Origin: Methylomonas subterranea
GTDB lineage: Bacteria > Pseudomonadota > Gammaproteobacteria > Methylococcales > Methylomonadaceae
Assembly (NCBI RefSeq): GCF_024505185.1
Contig: NZ_JANIBJ010000002.1
Location: 156,075 to 220,074 of the forward strand
Reading direction: 5' to 3'
DNA: 64,000 nucleotides
The notes beneath the pieces were generated by a model. The model ran no database searches and had not been told where the DNA came from. It saw nothing but the letters and a program-made list of their open reading frames with translations. Below are positions 9,877 to 18,132 of this stretch, piece by piece (positions within the stretch are counted from its first letter, which is position 1; each line of letters opens with the position of its first letter). Position numbers and translations under genes: made by a program.

Positions 9877-10581
9877 ATGGCTATTAAGACTTTGGTTATT
9901 GTGCCGGCTCGTAGCGGCTCCAAAGGCCTGAAAGATAAAAACATCAAATTATTGGGCGGAAAGCCTTTGTTGGCGTGGACCGCCGAAGCCCTAAAAGCCG
10001 CCGACCTGGATGACTGTCTGGCTATATTATCAACCGATTCGGAAGTTTATGCCGATATAGGGCATCAAGCCGGCTTGATGGTGCCGTTTTTAAGACCGGG
10101 CGTTCTGGCATCCGACACGGCTTCATCCCTGGGGATGATTGAGCATGCCCTTGGCTGGTATGACAGTGTTTATGCCTGCCCGCCTTTGCAAGTAATGCTT
10201 TTGCAGCCCACTTCACCTTTTCGTTCAGCGGCTATAATTCGGCAAGCCGTATCCATGCTGGCGGAGCAACAGGTTGAGGCGGTGATCGGGTGTAAGGAAC
10301 TTCAGCGCGATTTGACGACTTTGTTTCGGCGCGAAAGCGGTTTCTTGCAACCCATTGACAGTCGTCGCTCCACCCAGACCAGTCGCCAACAGATCGAGCC
10401 GCTGCTGACGCCGAACGGGGCAATGTATTTGGTCAAAACACGGGCCCTGCTGGAAGAAAAATCGTTTTATCCTCGGAAAACGCTGCCTCTGGTGATGAAT
10501 TCGATTCAGAGTCTGGATATCGACACCGAGGAAGATTGGGCGATGGCGGAGGCTTTTATCAAACAGGGTTTAGTGTCATGA
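9877..10581 (+). CDS. legF: CMP-legionaminic acid synthase (acylneuraminate cytidylyltransferase family)
   Basis: Activates a nonulosonic acid with CTP to give the CMP-sugar used by glycosyltransferases. The 234 residues begin with the nucleotide-binding signature VPARSGSKGLKDKNIKLLGGKP, typical of NeuA/PseF/LegF enzymes, followed by LLQPTSPFR and a closing SLDIDTEEDW segment. Legionaminate is preferred over sialate or pseudaminate because the neighbours are LegB-, LegC-, LegG- and LegI-like. It is first in a seven-gene operon, and its stop overlaps the next start by four bases. The exact sugar cannot be read from this protein alone. Confidence 0.85.
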   Translation: MAIKTLVIVPARSGSKGLKDKNIKLLGGKPLLAWTAEALKAADLDDCLAILSTDSEVYADIGHQAGLMVPFLRPGVLASDTASSLGMIEHALGWYDSVYACPPLQVMLLQPTSPFRSAAIIRQAVSMLAEQQVEAVIGCKELQRDLTTLFRRESGFLQPIDSRRSTQTSRQQIEPLLTPNGAMYLVKTRALLEEKSFYPRKTLPLVMNSIQSLDIDTEEDWAMAEAFIKQGLVS

Positions 10582-11558
10582 AAAAGGTTTTAGTTACCGG
10601 CGCCGACGGGTTTATCGGTTCGCACCTGGTGGAAATGTTGGCGGCCAGGGGGCTGCAAGTCAGGGCGCTGGCGCAATACAATTCGTTTAATCATTGGGGC
10701 TGGCTGGAGGACGTGGCTTGTCTGGAAACGATAGAGGTTGTCTGTGGCGATGTGCGCGATGCGCATTTTTGCAAAGCCATTTGCCGGGATGTCGATACGG
10801 TGTTTCATCTGGCGGCGCTGATTGCGATTCCTTATTCCTATCAGGCGCCGGACAGTTACGTGGACACAAACGTGCGCGGCACCTTGAACATTTGTCAGGC
10901 GGCACGTGAAAACGCAGTGGCGCGGGTTATTCATACCTCCACCAGCGAAGTTTACGGTAGCGCCCGGTATGTGCCGATAGACGAAAAACACCCGTTGCAG
11001 CCGCAGTCACCCTACAGTGCCTCGAAAATCGCCGCCGACGCCATGGCCTTGAGTTTTTACAATGCCTTCGATTTACCGTTGACCATTGCCAGACCCTTCA
11101 ACACTTATGGGCCGCGTCAGTCGGCGCGGGCGGTTATACCGACCATCATCACGCAGATTGCCGCCGGCAAGAAACAGATCCAGCTGGGCGATGTGTCGCC
11201 GACCCGGGATTTCAATTATGTCGAAGATACCTGTCGCGGCTTCATCGCCCTGGCCGAATCGGATCAAGCGATAGGTGAAACGGTGAATATAGGGTCGAAT
11301 TTTGAAATAACGGTATTGGATACCTTGAATCTGATCAAATCCATCATGGCCGGCGATGTGGAGTTTTTAGTGGATGAACAACGCTTGCGGCCGGAAAAAT
11401 CGGAAGTTAACCGGCTGTGGTGCGACAACAGCAAAATCAACACCCTAACGGGGTTTTTGCCGCAAGTGTCCTTGGAAGAAGGCTTGCGCCGCAGCGTGGC
11501 ATGGTTTGAACAGCCCGCAAACCTGAAAAAGTACAAAACGGCTATCTACAATGTTTGA
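10578..11558 (+). CDS. legB: NAD-dependent 4,6-dehydratase, LegB type
   Basis: First committed step toward legionaminic acid: 4,6-dehydration of a nucleotide-linked GlcNAc. It is a short-chain dehydrogenase of 326 residues with the Rossmann signature GADGFIGSH, the LegB-typical YNSFNHWGWLED near residue 35, the TSTSEVYG active-site strand and the catalytic YSASK. The start at 10578 (MKKVLVTGADG) was chosen for the ATGA overlap with legF; an in-frame start 42 bases upstream would add residues not seen in the family. It overlaps legC by eight bases. With ptmE in the operon, the substrate is more likely GDP-linked than UDP-linked (inference from the Campylobacter pathway). Confidence 0.88.
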   Translation: MKKVLVTGADGFIGSHLVEMLAARGLQVRALAQYNSFNHWGWLEDVACLETIEVVCGDVRDAHFCKAICRDVDTVFHLAALIAIPYSYQAPDSYVDTNVRGTLNICQAARENAVARVIHTSTSEVYGSARYVPIDEKHPLQPQSPYSASKIAADAMALSFYNAFDLPLTIARPFNTYGPRQSARAVIPTIITQIAAGKKQIQLGDVSPTRDFNYVEDTCRGFIALAESDQAIGETVNIGSNFEITVLDTLNLIKSIMAGDVEFLVDEQRLRPEKSEVNRLWCDNSKINTLTGFLPQVSLEEGLRRSVAWFEQPANLKKYKTAIYNV

Positions 11559-12693
11559 AAGCTTTATCCGGCTGGTTCGGGAAATATATCAAACGGAGGG
11601 TTTTGTTCCGCTGCACGAGCCGAGGTTTTACGGTAATGAAAAGCAATATCTGCTGGATGTGATCGATAGCACCTTTGTCTCCAGTGTCGGGCCCTATGTC
11701 ACCGAGTTTGAGAATAAGATCGCCGCCTTTTGCGGGAGCAAACATGCGGTCGCCACCGTCAACGGCACGGCCGCGCTGCATATTGCATTATTGCTGGCCG
11801 GGGTAAGGCCGGGAGATGAGATCATTACTCAGGCGGTGACCTTTGTCGCCACTTGCAATGCGGTGCGTTATTGCGGGGCGGAGCCGGTGTTTATCGATGT
11901 CGACCGCGCGACGCTGGGCATGTCGCCGCAAGCCTTATCGAGCTTTCTGGCCGAATTCGTCGAGCGGCGCGCCGAGGGCGTTTTTAACAAATCCAGCGGC
12001 CGGCGTATCGCCGCGTGCCTGCCCATGCATGTTTTCGGCCATCCCTGCGATGTATCGGGATTGCTGGATGTTTGCGAGTCATACGGGATTCCTTTGGTGG
12101 AAGACGCGGCCGAGGCCTTGGGTAGCCGCTACCGTGATCGTCATTGCGGAACCTTCGGCAAGATGGGGGTGTTGAGCTTTAACGGCAATAAAATCATGAC
12201 TACGGGCGGCGGCGGGATGATTATAACCGACGACGACGAATTGGCCGGGCGGGCCAAGCATCTGACCAGCACGGCCAAGGTGCCGCATGCCTGGCGGTTT
12301 GAGCATGATCAACTGGCCTACAACTACAGGATGCCGAATCTGAATGCGGCGTTGGGATTGGCACAGTTGGAGCAAATGCCTTTGTTCATCGAACGCAAGC
12401 GGGAATTGGCCCAATGCTATCTGGGTTGGGCTAATGCCAATGGCGTTGACATGGTCTCCGAACCGGTTGGCGCGCATGCCAATTATTGGCTGAACGCATT
12501 GATACTGAATAACCGGCCGGATCGTGAAGCCTTTTTGCGAGCCAGCAATGATCGAGGGGTTATGACGCGTCCCTTATGGGAACTGATGGTGGAATTGCCG
12601 ATGTATAAAGATTGTCGGCATGACGCGTTAACCAATTCTTATTGGCTGGCGGAACGCTTGGTAAATGTCCCCAGCAGCGTGGTGTGCCGATGA
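11551..12693 (+). CDS. legC: LegC-family PLP-dependent aminotransferase
   Basis: Transfers an amino group to C4 of the 4-keto-6-deoxy sugar made by LegB. The 380-residue protein is a DegT/DnrJ/EryC1-type enzyme with the N-terminal FVPLHEPRFYGNEK typical of LegC, the strand TVNGTAALHIAL, the PLP-contact segment VEDAAEALGS and the Schiff-base lysine in FNGNKIMTTGGGG. It overlaps legB by eight bases and legG by four, so it is co-translated. No truncation is seen. Confidence 0.88.
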   Translation: MFESFIRLVREIYQTEGFVPLHEPRFYGNEKQYLLDVIDSTFVSSVGPYVTEFENKIAAFCGSKHAVATVNGTAALHIALLLAGVRPGDEIITQAVTFVATCNAVRYCGAEPVFIDVDRATLGMSPQALSSFLAEFVERRAEGVFNKSSGRRIAACLPMHVFGHPCDVSGLLDVCESYGIPLVEDAAEALGSRYRDRHCGTFGKMGVLSFNGNKIMTTGGGGMIITDDDELAGRAKHLTSTAKVPHAWRFEHDQLAYNYRMPNLNAALGLAQLEQMPLFIERKRELAQCYLGWANANGVDMVSEPVGAHANYWLNALILNNRPDREAFLRASNDRGVMTRPLWELMVELPMYKDCRHDALTNSYWLAERLVNVPSSVVCR

Positions 12694-13871
12694 GCGCGCC
12701 GCGTAAAATTTGCGTCGTTACCGGTTCGCGCGCCGAGTATGGGCTGTTGTATTGTTTGTTGCGGGAAATCCGGGACGATACGGACCTGGATTTGCAACTG
12801 ATGGTAACCGGCATGCACTTGTCGCCGGAGTTCGGCCTGACTTGGCGCCAAATTGCCGACGATGGTTTTGTTATAAATCGTAAGGTGGAGATGCTGCTGT
12901 CCTCGGATACGCCGGCGGGTATCAGTAAGGCGATGGGGCTGGGTTTGATCGGGTTTGCCGATGCCTTGGTAGATTTGCAACCCGATGTGATGGTGATACT
13001 CGGCGATAGATACGAAATTTTTGCCGCCGCCCAGGCCGCGATGAATCAGCGCATTCCGCTTGCGCATATCCATGGCGGCGAATTGACCGAGGGTGCTGTC
13101 GACGATGCCATGCGTCATGCCTTGAGCAAGATGGCGCATTTGCATTTCACGGCAACGGAAACTTATCGAAAGCGCGTGATCCAGCTGGGCGAGCAGCCCG
13201 ATAGGGTCTTCAACGTCGGAGCGCCGGGCCTTGACAACATTCATCGTCTGCCGTTGCTGGATAGGCAACAATTTGAGCAGGCAACCGGTTTCAAATTGGG
13301 GCGGCGTAACGTGCTGGTGACTTTTCATCCGGTTACACTGGAAAACGCCACTGCCGCCGAACAATTTCGGCAGTTGCTGTTGGCCCTGGATCGTTTTGAC
13401 GATCTGCACATCATTTTTACCCATGCCAACGCCGACGCCGACGGCAGGATTATTGCCGCGATGATTGAAGACTATCGTTTGCGGCATCCGGAGCGCGTGG
13501 CGAGTTTCGTCTCGCTGGGTTCGATACGCTATCTGTCGGCCCTGCGCCATGTCGATGTCGTGGTGGGCAACTCTTCCAGCGGCTTGTTGGAAGCGCCGTC
13601 CTTTAAAATTGCCACGGTAAATATCGGCGACCGCCAGCGCGGGCGGCTCCGGGCGGAAAGTGTATTGGATTGCGAGCCTGTCGAGGATGCAATCCGGCGA
13701 GCTCTGACGACTGCTTTATCCGCGGAGTTTGCCGACATCTTAAGGAATGTTTCCAACCCTTATGGGGCTGGCGGAGCGTCGTCAATGATCAAACAAATTC
13801 TGAAACAAATACCCATGGCTGGGCTGTTGAAGAAAACTTTTTACGATATGCACGGTTCGGGAGCCATATGA
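12690..13871 (+). CDS. legG: Hydrolysing NDP-sugar 2-epimerase (LegG/NeuC type)
   Basis: Releases the nucleotide and inverts C2 to give 2,4-diacetamido-2,4,6-trideoxymannose, the precursor for condensation. The 393 residues begin with CVVTGSRAEYGLL, the hallmark of hydrolysing UDP-GlcNAc 2-epimerases such as NeuC, and contain LGDRYEIFAAA, HIHGGELTEGAVDDAMRH and the late SSSGLLEAPSF nucleotide-binding segment. The start at 12690 gives an ATGA overlap with legC; a start 48 bases upstream is open but lacks family similarity. Its stop overlaps legI by four bases. Confidence 0.88.
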   Translation: MSAPRKICVVTGSRAEYGLLYCLLREIRDDTDLDLQLMVTGMHLSPEFGLTWRQIADDGFVINRKVEMLLSSDTPAGISKAMGLGLIGFADALVDLQPDVMVILGDRYEIFAAAQAAMNQRIPLAHIHGGELTEGAVDDAMRHALSKMAHLHFTATETYRKRVIQLGEQPDRVFNVGAPGLDNIHRLPLLDRQQFEQATGFKLGRRNVLVTFHPVTLENATAAEQFRQLLLALDRFDDLHIIFTHANADADGRIIAAMIEDYRLRHPERVASFVSLGSIRYLSALRHVDVVVGNSSSGLLEAPSFKIATVNIGDRQRGRLRAESVLDCEPVEDAIRRALTTALSAEFADILRNVSNPYGAGGASSMIKQILKQIPMAGLLKKTFYDMHGSGAI

Positions 13872-14938
13872 GTATCTTCATCATTGCCGAAGCCGGCGTT
13901 AATCACAATGGCAGTTTGGACACCGCGTTGCGGCTGGTGGATGTTGCTGTTGCGGCTGGGGCCGATGCGGTCAAATTTCAGACGTTTAAAGCCGAAAAGT
14001 TGGTAACTTCGGCGGCAGGCAAGGCGGCATATCAAAAACACAATACCTCCGCGGAAGAAAATCAACTGGAGATGTTGAGGAAATTGGAGCTGAAATACGA
14101 ATTTCATTTCCAATTGCGTGATTATTGCGACAAGCAAGGCATAGCATTTTTATCGACAGCGTTTGATTTTGATAGTTTGGCATTTCTGGTTGATCGGGTG
14201 GGTATCGAAAAACTGAAAATACCCTCCGGTGAAATCACCAACGGCCCATTTTTGTTGGCGCACGCACAGACTGGAAAGGAGGTCATTTTGTCGACCGGCA
14301 TGTCCACCTTGGGCGAAGTGGAGGCAGCGTTGGGCGTGCTGGCATTCGGATATTTGGGCTGGGAACGGCAACCGTCGTTGGCTGCCTTTGGGCATGCGTA
14401 CGCTTCAGAGCAAGGGCGGGCGATGCTGAGGCAAAAAGTAACTCTGCTGCATTGTACCAGCGAATATCCGACGCCGATGCGGCATGTACATTTACGCGCC
14501 ATGGATGCGTTGCGAGATGCCTTCGGCTTGGCCGTGGGGTATTCCGACCACACGGAAGGACTGACGGTGCCAATTGCGGCGGCGGCGCGCGGGGCGGTTT
14601 TAATCGAAAAGCACTTTACCCTGGATAAAAGTTTGCGCGGGCCTGATCATCAGGTTTCGCTTGAGCCGGAAGAGCTGAAATTGATGGTGCGGGCAATACG
14701 CGATATCGAACAGGCAATGGGTGCGGCTACGAAAGTACCGCAGCCGATGGAATTAGAGAATCGCGACGTGGTGCGTAAAAGTCTGATGGCCGGCGATCAT
14801 ATCGTCGCCGGCGAACGTTTTAGTGCCGAAAATTTGGCAATAAAACGGCCGGGAACCGGTGTCAGTCCGATGGAATATTGGCGTCTTTTGGGGCGCGGCA
14901 GCGACCGCGACTACCAAATAGACGAACTAATCGAATGA
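13868..14938 (+). CDS. legI: Legionaminic acid synthase (NeuB family)
   Basis: Condenses the six-carbon amino sugar with phosphoenolpyruvate to form the nine-carbon legionaminic acid. A TIM-barrel begins IIAEAGVNHNGS and carries AVKFQTFKAEKLVT, IPSGEITNGPFL, LSTGMSTLGEVE, LHCTSEYPTP and YSDHTEG. The C-terminal SAF (antifreeze-like) domain includes RKSLMAGDHI and KRPGTGVSP. The start at 13868 (MSIFIIAEAG) makes an ATGA overlap with legG and gives 356 residues, a usual length. An upstream in-frame start at 13670 would overlap legG by about 200 bases and is rejected. Confidence 0.9.
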   Translation: MSIFIIAEAGVNHNGSLDTALRLVDVAVAAGADAVKFQTFKAEKLVTSAAGKAAYQKHNTSAEENQLEMLRKLELKYEFHFQLRDYCDKQGIAFLSTAFDFDSLAFLVDRVGIEKLKIPSGEITNGPFLLAHAQTGKEVILSTGMSTLGEVEAALGVLAFGYLGWERQPSLAAFGHAYASEQGRAMLRQKVTLLHCTSEYPTPMRHVHLRAMDALRDAFGLAVGYSDHTEGLTVPIAAAARGAVLIEKHFTLDKSLRGPDHQVSLEPEELKLMVRAIRDIEQAMGAATKVPQPMELENRDVVRKSLMAGDHIVAGERFSAENLAIKRPGTGVSPMEYWRLLGRGSDRDYQIDELIE

Positions 14939-15582
14939 GTCGCCCCGTGGTTTTGCTAGGCGGCGGCGGTCATGCTCGGGTGTTGGCGAGTATGCTACGG
15001 CGACTGGAAGTTGAGATTTTGGGCGTTGTCGATCCGCGCTTTCCTGTCGGAAGTGATTGTTTCGGAGTCAGTGTATTGGGTGACGATTCGGCGCTATGCG
15101 CTTATTCGCCTAAACAAGTGGGATTAATTAACGGTATCGGCTCGTTGCCGGGCGACAGCGGGGTTCGCGAGCGCCTGTTTTGCCGATATTCGGAAAAGGG
15201 TTATCGGTTCGATAGCGTGATAGATCCGCAAGCCTTTGTTGCCGCAGAGGCCGAGCTAATGCAAGGTGTACAGGTGATGGCCGGTGTCATTATTCAGACG
15301 GGCGCGAAAATTGCTTCAAATTGTATAGTCAATAGCGGAGCAATCGTCGAACACGATTGCCGGATTGGCAGGCACGTGCATATAGCTCCGGGCGCGGTGC
15401 TCAGTGGCGGTGTCGAAGTGGGTGATAACGTACACATCGGTAGCGGTGCGGTGGTCATTCAAAATATTCGCATTGGTAGCGGGAGCATAGTCGGTGCCGG
15501 CGGCATCGTCACGCGAGATGTTGGCGACGGACGGGTTGTTTATCCGGCTCGCTCGCATATCCAGGATCGGCAACAGGGTTAA
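14935..15582 (+). CDS. neuD: NeuD-family sugar O/N-acetyltransferase
   Basis: Acetyltransferase of the NeuD/PglD type, 215 residues. It has an N-terminal PglD-like Rossmann half (VVLLGGGGHARVLASML) and a left-handed beta-helix of hexapeptide repeats (GVIIQTGAKIASNCIVNSG, then AIVEHDCRIGRHVHIAPGA). In legionaminate loci this protein is expected to acetylate the 4-amino sugar (the missing N-acetyltransferase step) or O-acetylate the finished sugar; sequence does not decide between them. The start at 14935 overlaps the legI stop by four bases. An in-frame start at 14878 would add a basic non-conserved tail. Confidence 0.8.
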   Translation: MSRPVVLLGGGGHARVLASMLRRLEVEILGVVDPRFPVGSDCFGVSVLGDDSALCAYSPKQVGLINGIGSLPGDSGVRERLFCRYSEKGYRFDSVIDPQAFVAAEAELMQGVQVMAGVIIQTGAKIASNCIVNSGAIVEHDCRIGRHVHIAPGAVLSGGVEVGDNVHIGSGAVVIQNIRIGSGSIVGAGGIVTRDVGDGRVVYPARSHIQDRQQG

Positions 15583-15586
15583 TTTA

Positions 15587-16639
15587 ATGAAACAACATTG
15601 GCAACAAGTCGTGATTCGGCCGGAAGCCACGCTGCGGGCAACCATGGAAGTGATTGATCGTGGAGTGCTGCAGATCGCGTTGGTGGTGGATGACGATGGC
15701 CGTTTGGTGGGCGTGGTGACCGATGGCGATATCAGACGGGCCTTGATTCGTGGGTTGTCGTTGGAGCATGCCGTCACCGACGTTATGAACAAGCGTCCGA
15801 AAGTGGCATCGCCTCGAGATAGCAAGACCCAGTTGATTACCATGATGGAGGGGCATCATTTATATCAATTGCCGGTGGTGGATGCCGAAGGCAGAGTGGT
15901 AGCTCTGGAGTCTCTAAAAGCGTTATATAAACAACCTTCCTTTCCGAATCCGGTTTTTTTGATGGCGGGTGGTTTCGGCAAGCGCCTGAGGCCTTATACC
16001 GATGATTGCCCCAAACCGTTACTGGAAATTGGCGGCAAACCGATTTTGGAAACCATTGTCGAAAACTTTGTCAAATCGGGATTCAAGCAGTTTTTTCTGG
16101 CGGTGCACTATAAGGCACAGCTGATAAAGGATTATTTTGGCGATGGCGGACGCTGGGGTGTGACTATCGAGTATATCGATGAAGACGAGCCCATGGGGAC
16201 GGCGGGGGCAATCGGTTTGCTGCCACGGGACTTGCCGGATGTGCCATTGATTGTTATGAACGGCGACATTTTGACTCAAATCGATTTTTCAAGGTTGTTG
16301 GCATATCACAATGAGCAGCAGGCAATAGCTACGATGTGTGTGCGTGAATACGAGTATCAAATTCCCTACGGTGTGGTGGCGCTGGAACAGCAGCGCGTGG
16401 TTGGCATAGAGGAAAAGCCGTTGCAAAACTGTATGGTCAATGCGGGAATTTATGTGCTGGATCACAGTTTGATTGAAACGGTTGCCGGTCAAAAAAGCCT
16501 TGATATGCCGACCCTGTTAAACCGGGAAGTGGCGCGAGGCGAAGTAGTGTCTATGTTTCCGGTGCATGACTATTGGTTGGATATAGGTCGGGAGGCCGAT
16601 TTTTTACGAGCTCAGGGCGAATATGCCAAATTTTTTTGA
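15587..16639 (+). CDS. ptmE: CBS-domain nucleotidyltransferase, PtmE-like (sugar-1-phosphate guanylyltransferase)
   Basis: Makes an activated amino sugar at the head of the GDP-linked legionaminate route (family knowledge from Campylobacter PtmE). Residues 1-110 hold two CBS repeats (VVTDGDIRRALIRG; the second near LPVVDAEGRVVA). Residues 120-350 are a GlmU/RmlA-type nucleotidyltransferase with MAGGFGKRLRPYTDDCPKP, KPLLEIGGKPILE and MNGDILT. The start at 15587 begins MKQHWQQVVIRPEATL and lies four bases after the neuD stop. It is last in the operon and 127 bases before flagellin. Guanylyl rather than uridylyl transfer is inference. Confidence 0.8.
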   Translation: MKQHWQQVVIRPEATLRATMEVIDRGVLQIALVVDDDGRLVGVVTDGDIRRALIRGLSLEHAVTDVMNKRPKVASPRDSKTQLITMMEGHHLYQLPVVDAEGRVVALESLKALYKQPSFPNPVFLMAGGFGKRLRPYTDDCPKPLLEIGGKPILETIVENFVKSGFKQFFLAVHYKAQLIKDYFGDGGRWGVTIEYIDEDEPMGTAGAIGLLPRDLPDVPLIVMNGDILTQIDFSRLLAYHNEQQAIATMCVREYEYQIPYGVVALEQQRVVGIEEKPLQNCMVNAGIYVLDHSLIETVAGQKSLDMPTLLNREVARGEVVSMFPVHDYWLDIGREADFLRAQGEYAKFF

Positions 16640-16649
16640 ATTTGCCGAT

Positions 16650-16676
16650 TAAAGTTATCCAAGCTGAAGTCGATAC
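16650..16676 (+). promoter_or_regulatory. Sigma-28 (FliA) promoter of flagellin
   Basis: TAAAGTTA (16650-16657), an 11-base spacer and GTCGATAC (16669-16676) match the flagellar sigma-28 consensus TAAAGTTT-N11-GCCGATAA at 7/8 and 6/8 positions with exact spacing. Transcription would begin near 16685, leaving a leader of about 80 bases with the strong site GGAGGGT (16753-16759) before the flagellin start. This makes flagellin a late gene independent of the sugar operon. Confidence 0.85.
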
Positions 16677-16766
16677 CTTCTACGAGTTTGAAATAAACCA
16701 TTTTTATCAATTAAACAAGAAACTTGAGCCAAGCACTTTAGTTGGCGAAGTCCGGAGGGTAACATC

Positions 16767-17615
16767 ATGGCAATGGTAATCAATACAAATGTTGCGTCGT
16801 TGAACAGTCAACGCATGCTGGATAGGACGAATAATTCCTTGAAAACATCAATGGAGCGTTTGTCTTCGGGATTGCGGGTCAATTCGGCGAAAGACGACGC
16901 GGCGGGTCTGGCGATCGCGGATAAGATGACGTCGCAAATTCGCGGCATGACAGTAGCCATGCGAAATGCCAACGACGGTATTTCAATGGCGCAAACGGCG
17001 GAAAGTGCGATGGGGTCGATTACCGAAACCTTGCAACGGATGCGCGACTTGGGTGTGCAAGCGGCCAACAGGGGTGCGGTGTCCAGTTCGGATCGTGAAA
17101 AACTGCAAACAGAATTTAAACAGCTTGGTGACGAAATTAACCGGATTATCGAGAATACCGAGTTCAACGGTAAAAAAATCCTGAACGGTAGTTTGGTTGG
17201 GGCATTGTTCCAAGTTGGGGCGGGTACTTCGGCGAATAACCAGATTTCGATTACCGTTTCGGATTTGAAAGGAGTTTCCGGTATTGATGATGTCGTAGCC
17301 GGTAATGCATCGATAGGTAGTGGTGCCACCTCCGCGAATGTGTTGTCCGCCATTGATACGATAGACACGGCAATTTCCAAAATAGACGATTTTCGTGCTA
17401 CATTGGGTGCGGTGCAAAACAGGTTTACCACTACAATCGGTAATTTGCAATCCTCTATCGAAAATCAAAGTGCCGCTCGTTCCAGAATACTGGATGCCGA
17501 TTTTGCCGTGGAAACATCTAACCTGAGCAGGTCGCAAATATTGCAACAAGCGGGAACGGCGATGTTGGCGCAGGCAAACCAATCGGCGCAATCGGTGCTG
17601 AGTTTGCTTAGATAG
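16767..17615 (+). CDS. fliC: Flagellin
   Basis: Structural subunit of the flagellar filament, exported through the flagellar type III pathway. The 282 residues carry the conserved D0/D1 N-terminus (VINTNVASLNSQR, LSSGLRVNSAKDDAAGLAIA) and C-terminus (SRILDADFAVETSNLSRSQI ending QSVLSLLR). The central domain is short (about residues 150-205) and rich in S, T, A and G, hence a plausible site for O-linked legionaminic acid. No TLR5-evasion or insertion features stand out. It is driven by its own sigma-28 promoter and closed by a hairpin terminator. Confidence 0.97.
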   Translation: MAMVINTNVASLNSQRMLDRTNNSLKTSMERLSSGLRVNSAKDDAAGLAIADKMTSQIRGMTVAMRNANDGISMAQTAESAMGSITETLQRMRDLGVQAANRGAVSSSDREKLQTEFKQLGDEINRIIENTEFNGKKILNGSLVGALFQVGAGTSANNQISITVSDLKGVSGIDDVVAGNASIGSGATSANVLSAIDTIDTAISKIDDFRATLGAVQNRFTTTIGNLQSSIENQSAARSRILDADFAVETSNLSRSQILQQAGTAMLAQANQSAQSVLSLLR

Positions 17616-17623
17616 TCTAGCTA

Positions 17624-17656
17624 GGAAGGTTGCGAAATGAGCGACCTTCCTTTTTT
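17624..17656 (+). terminator. Rho-independent terminator after flagellin
   Basis: GGAAGGTTGC (17624-17633) pairs with GCGACCTTCC (17641-17650), with one G-T pair and a 7-base loop, and is followed by six T residues. It lies nine bases past the flagellin stop and explains why flagellin can be expressed far above the genes downstream. Confidence 0.9.
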
Positions 17657-17681
17657 ATATGATCAGTATAAGGTGAACGTC

Positions 17682-18107
17682 ATGAGTAGCGAGATTTCGA
17701 ATGTTTTGAAGCTATCTCCCGTGACTGTTGTAAATTCAAACAGTAAAAAAGAGTTGCAGCATGCCAATCCGACCAATGTAACTAAAAAGAATCAATCACA
17801 AGAACCCGCTAAAGTTCAAGGCGATTCGCAGATGTTGGCTGATCCGCAAAACGAAAAGGCTAAGGCGGAGTCCGATTTGGGGGCGGTGAAACAGGCGGTC
17901 GAAAAGGGTAACAGCTTGTTTCAGGCGGCCCAGCGTAGTCTACAGTTTGAAGTGGATGATGCGACCAAAGAAGTTGTGGTCAAAATTATAGACAGTGACA
18001 GTGGTGAAGTGGTCAGGCAAATACCCGCGGAAGAAACGCTGGAGTTTGTTAAACGCATGCAGGAATTGGAAGGCCAGCAGGGTTCCATGCTTCAGGATCG
18101 GGCCTGA
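17682..18107 (+). CDS. flaG: FlaG-family flagellar protein
   Basis: Small protein usually found between flagellin and the filament cap gene and linked to filament length control in other bacteria. The 141 residues have a variable, polar N-terminal half and the conserved C-terminal FlaG domain (LQFEVDDATKEVVVKIID, SGEVVRQIPAEETLEF). I place the start at 17682, behind AAGGTG, because an in-frame ATG at 17637 lies in the loop of the flagellin terminator and would be transcribed only by read-through. No promoter of its own was recognised. Confidence 0.88.
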   Translation: MSSEISNVLKLSPVTVVNSNSKKELQHANPTNVTKKNQSQEPAKVQGDSQMLADPQNEKAKAESDLGAVKQAVEKGNSLFQAAQRSLQFEVDDATKEVVVKIIDSDSGEVVRQIPAEETLEFVKRMQELEGQQGSMLQDRA

Positions 18108-18132
18108 GTCACTGAAAAGGTAAGGGGGCAAC

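Noticed and set aside
17637..17681. ATG at 17637 as the start of FlaG
   Set aside because: It lies in the loop of the flagellin terminator; the ATG at 17682 has a ribosome-binding site and would be outside the hairpin.
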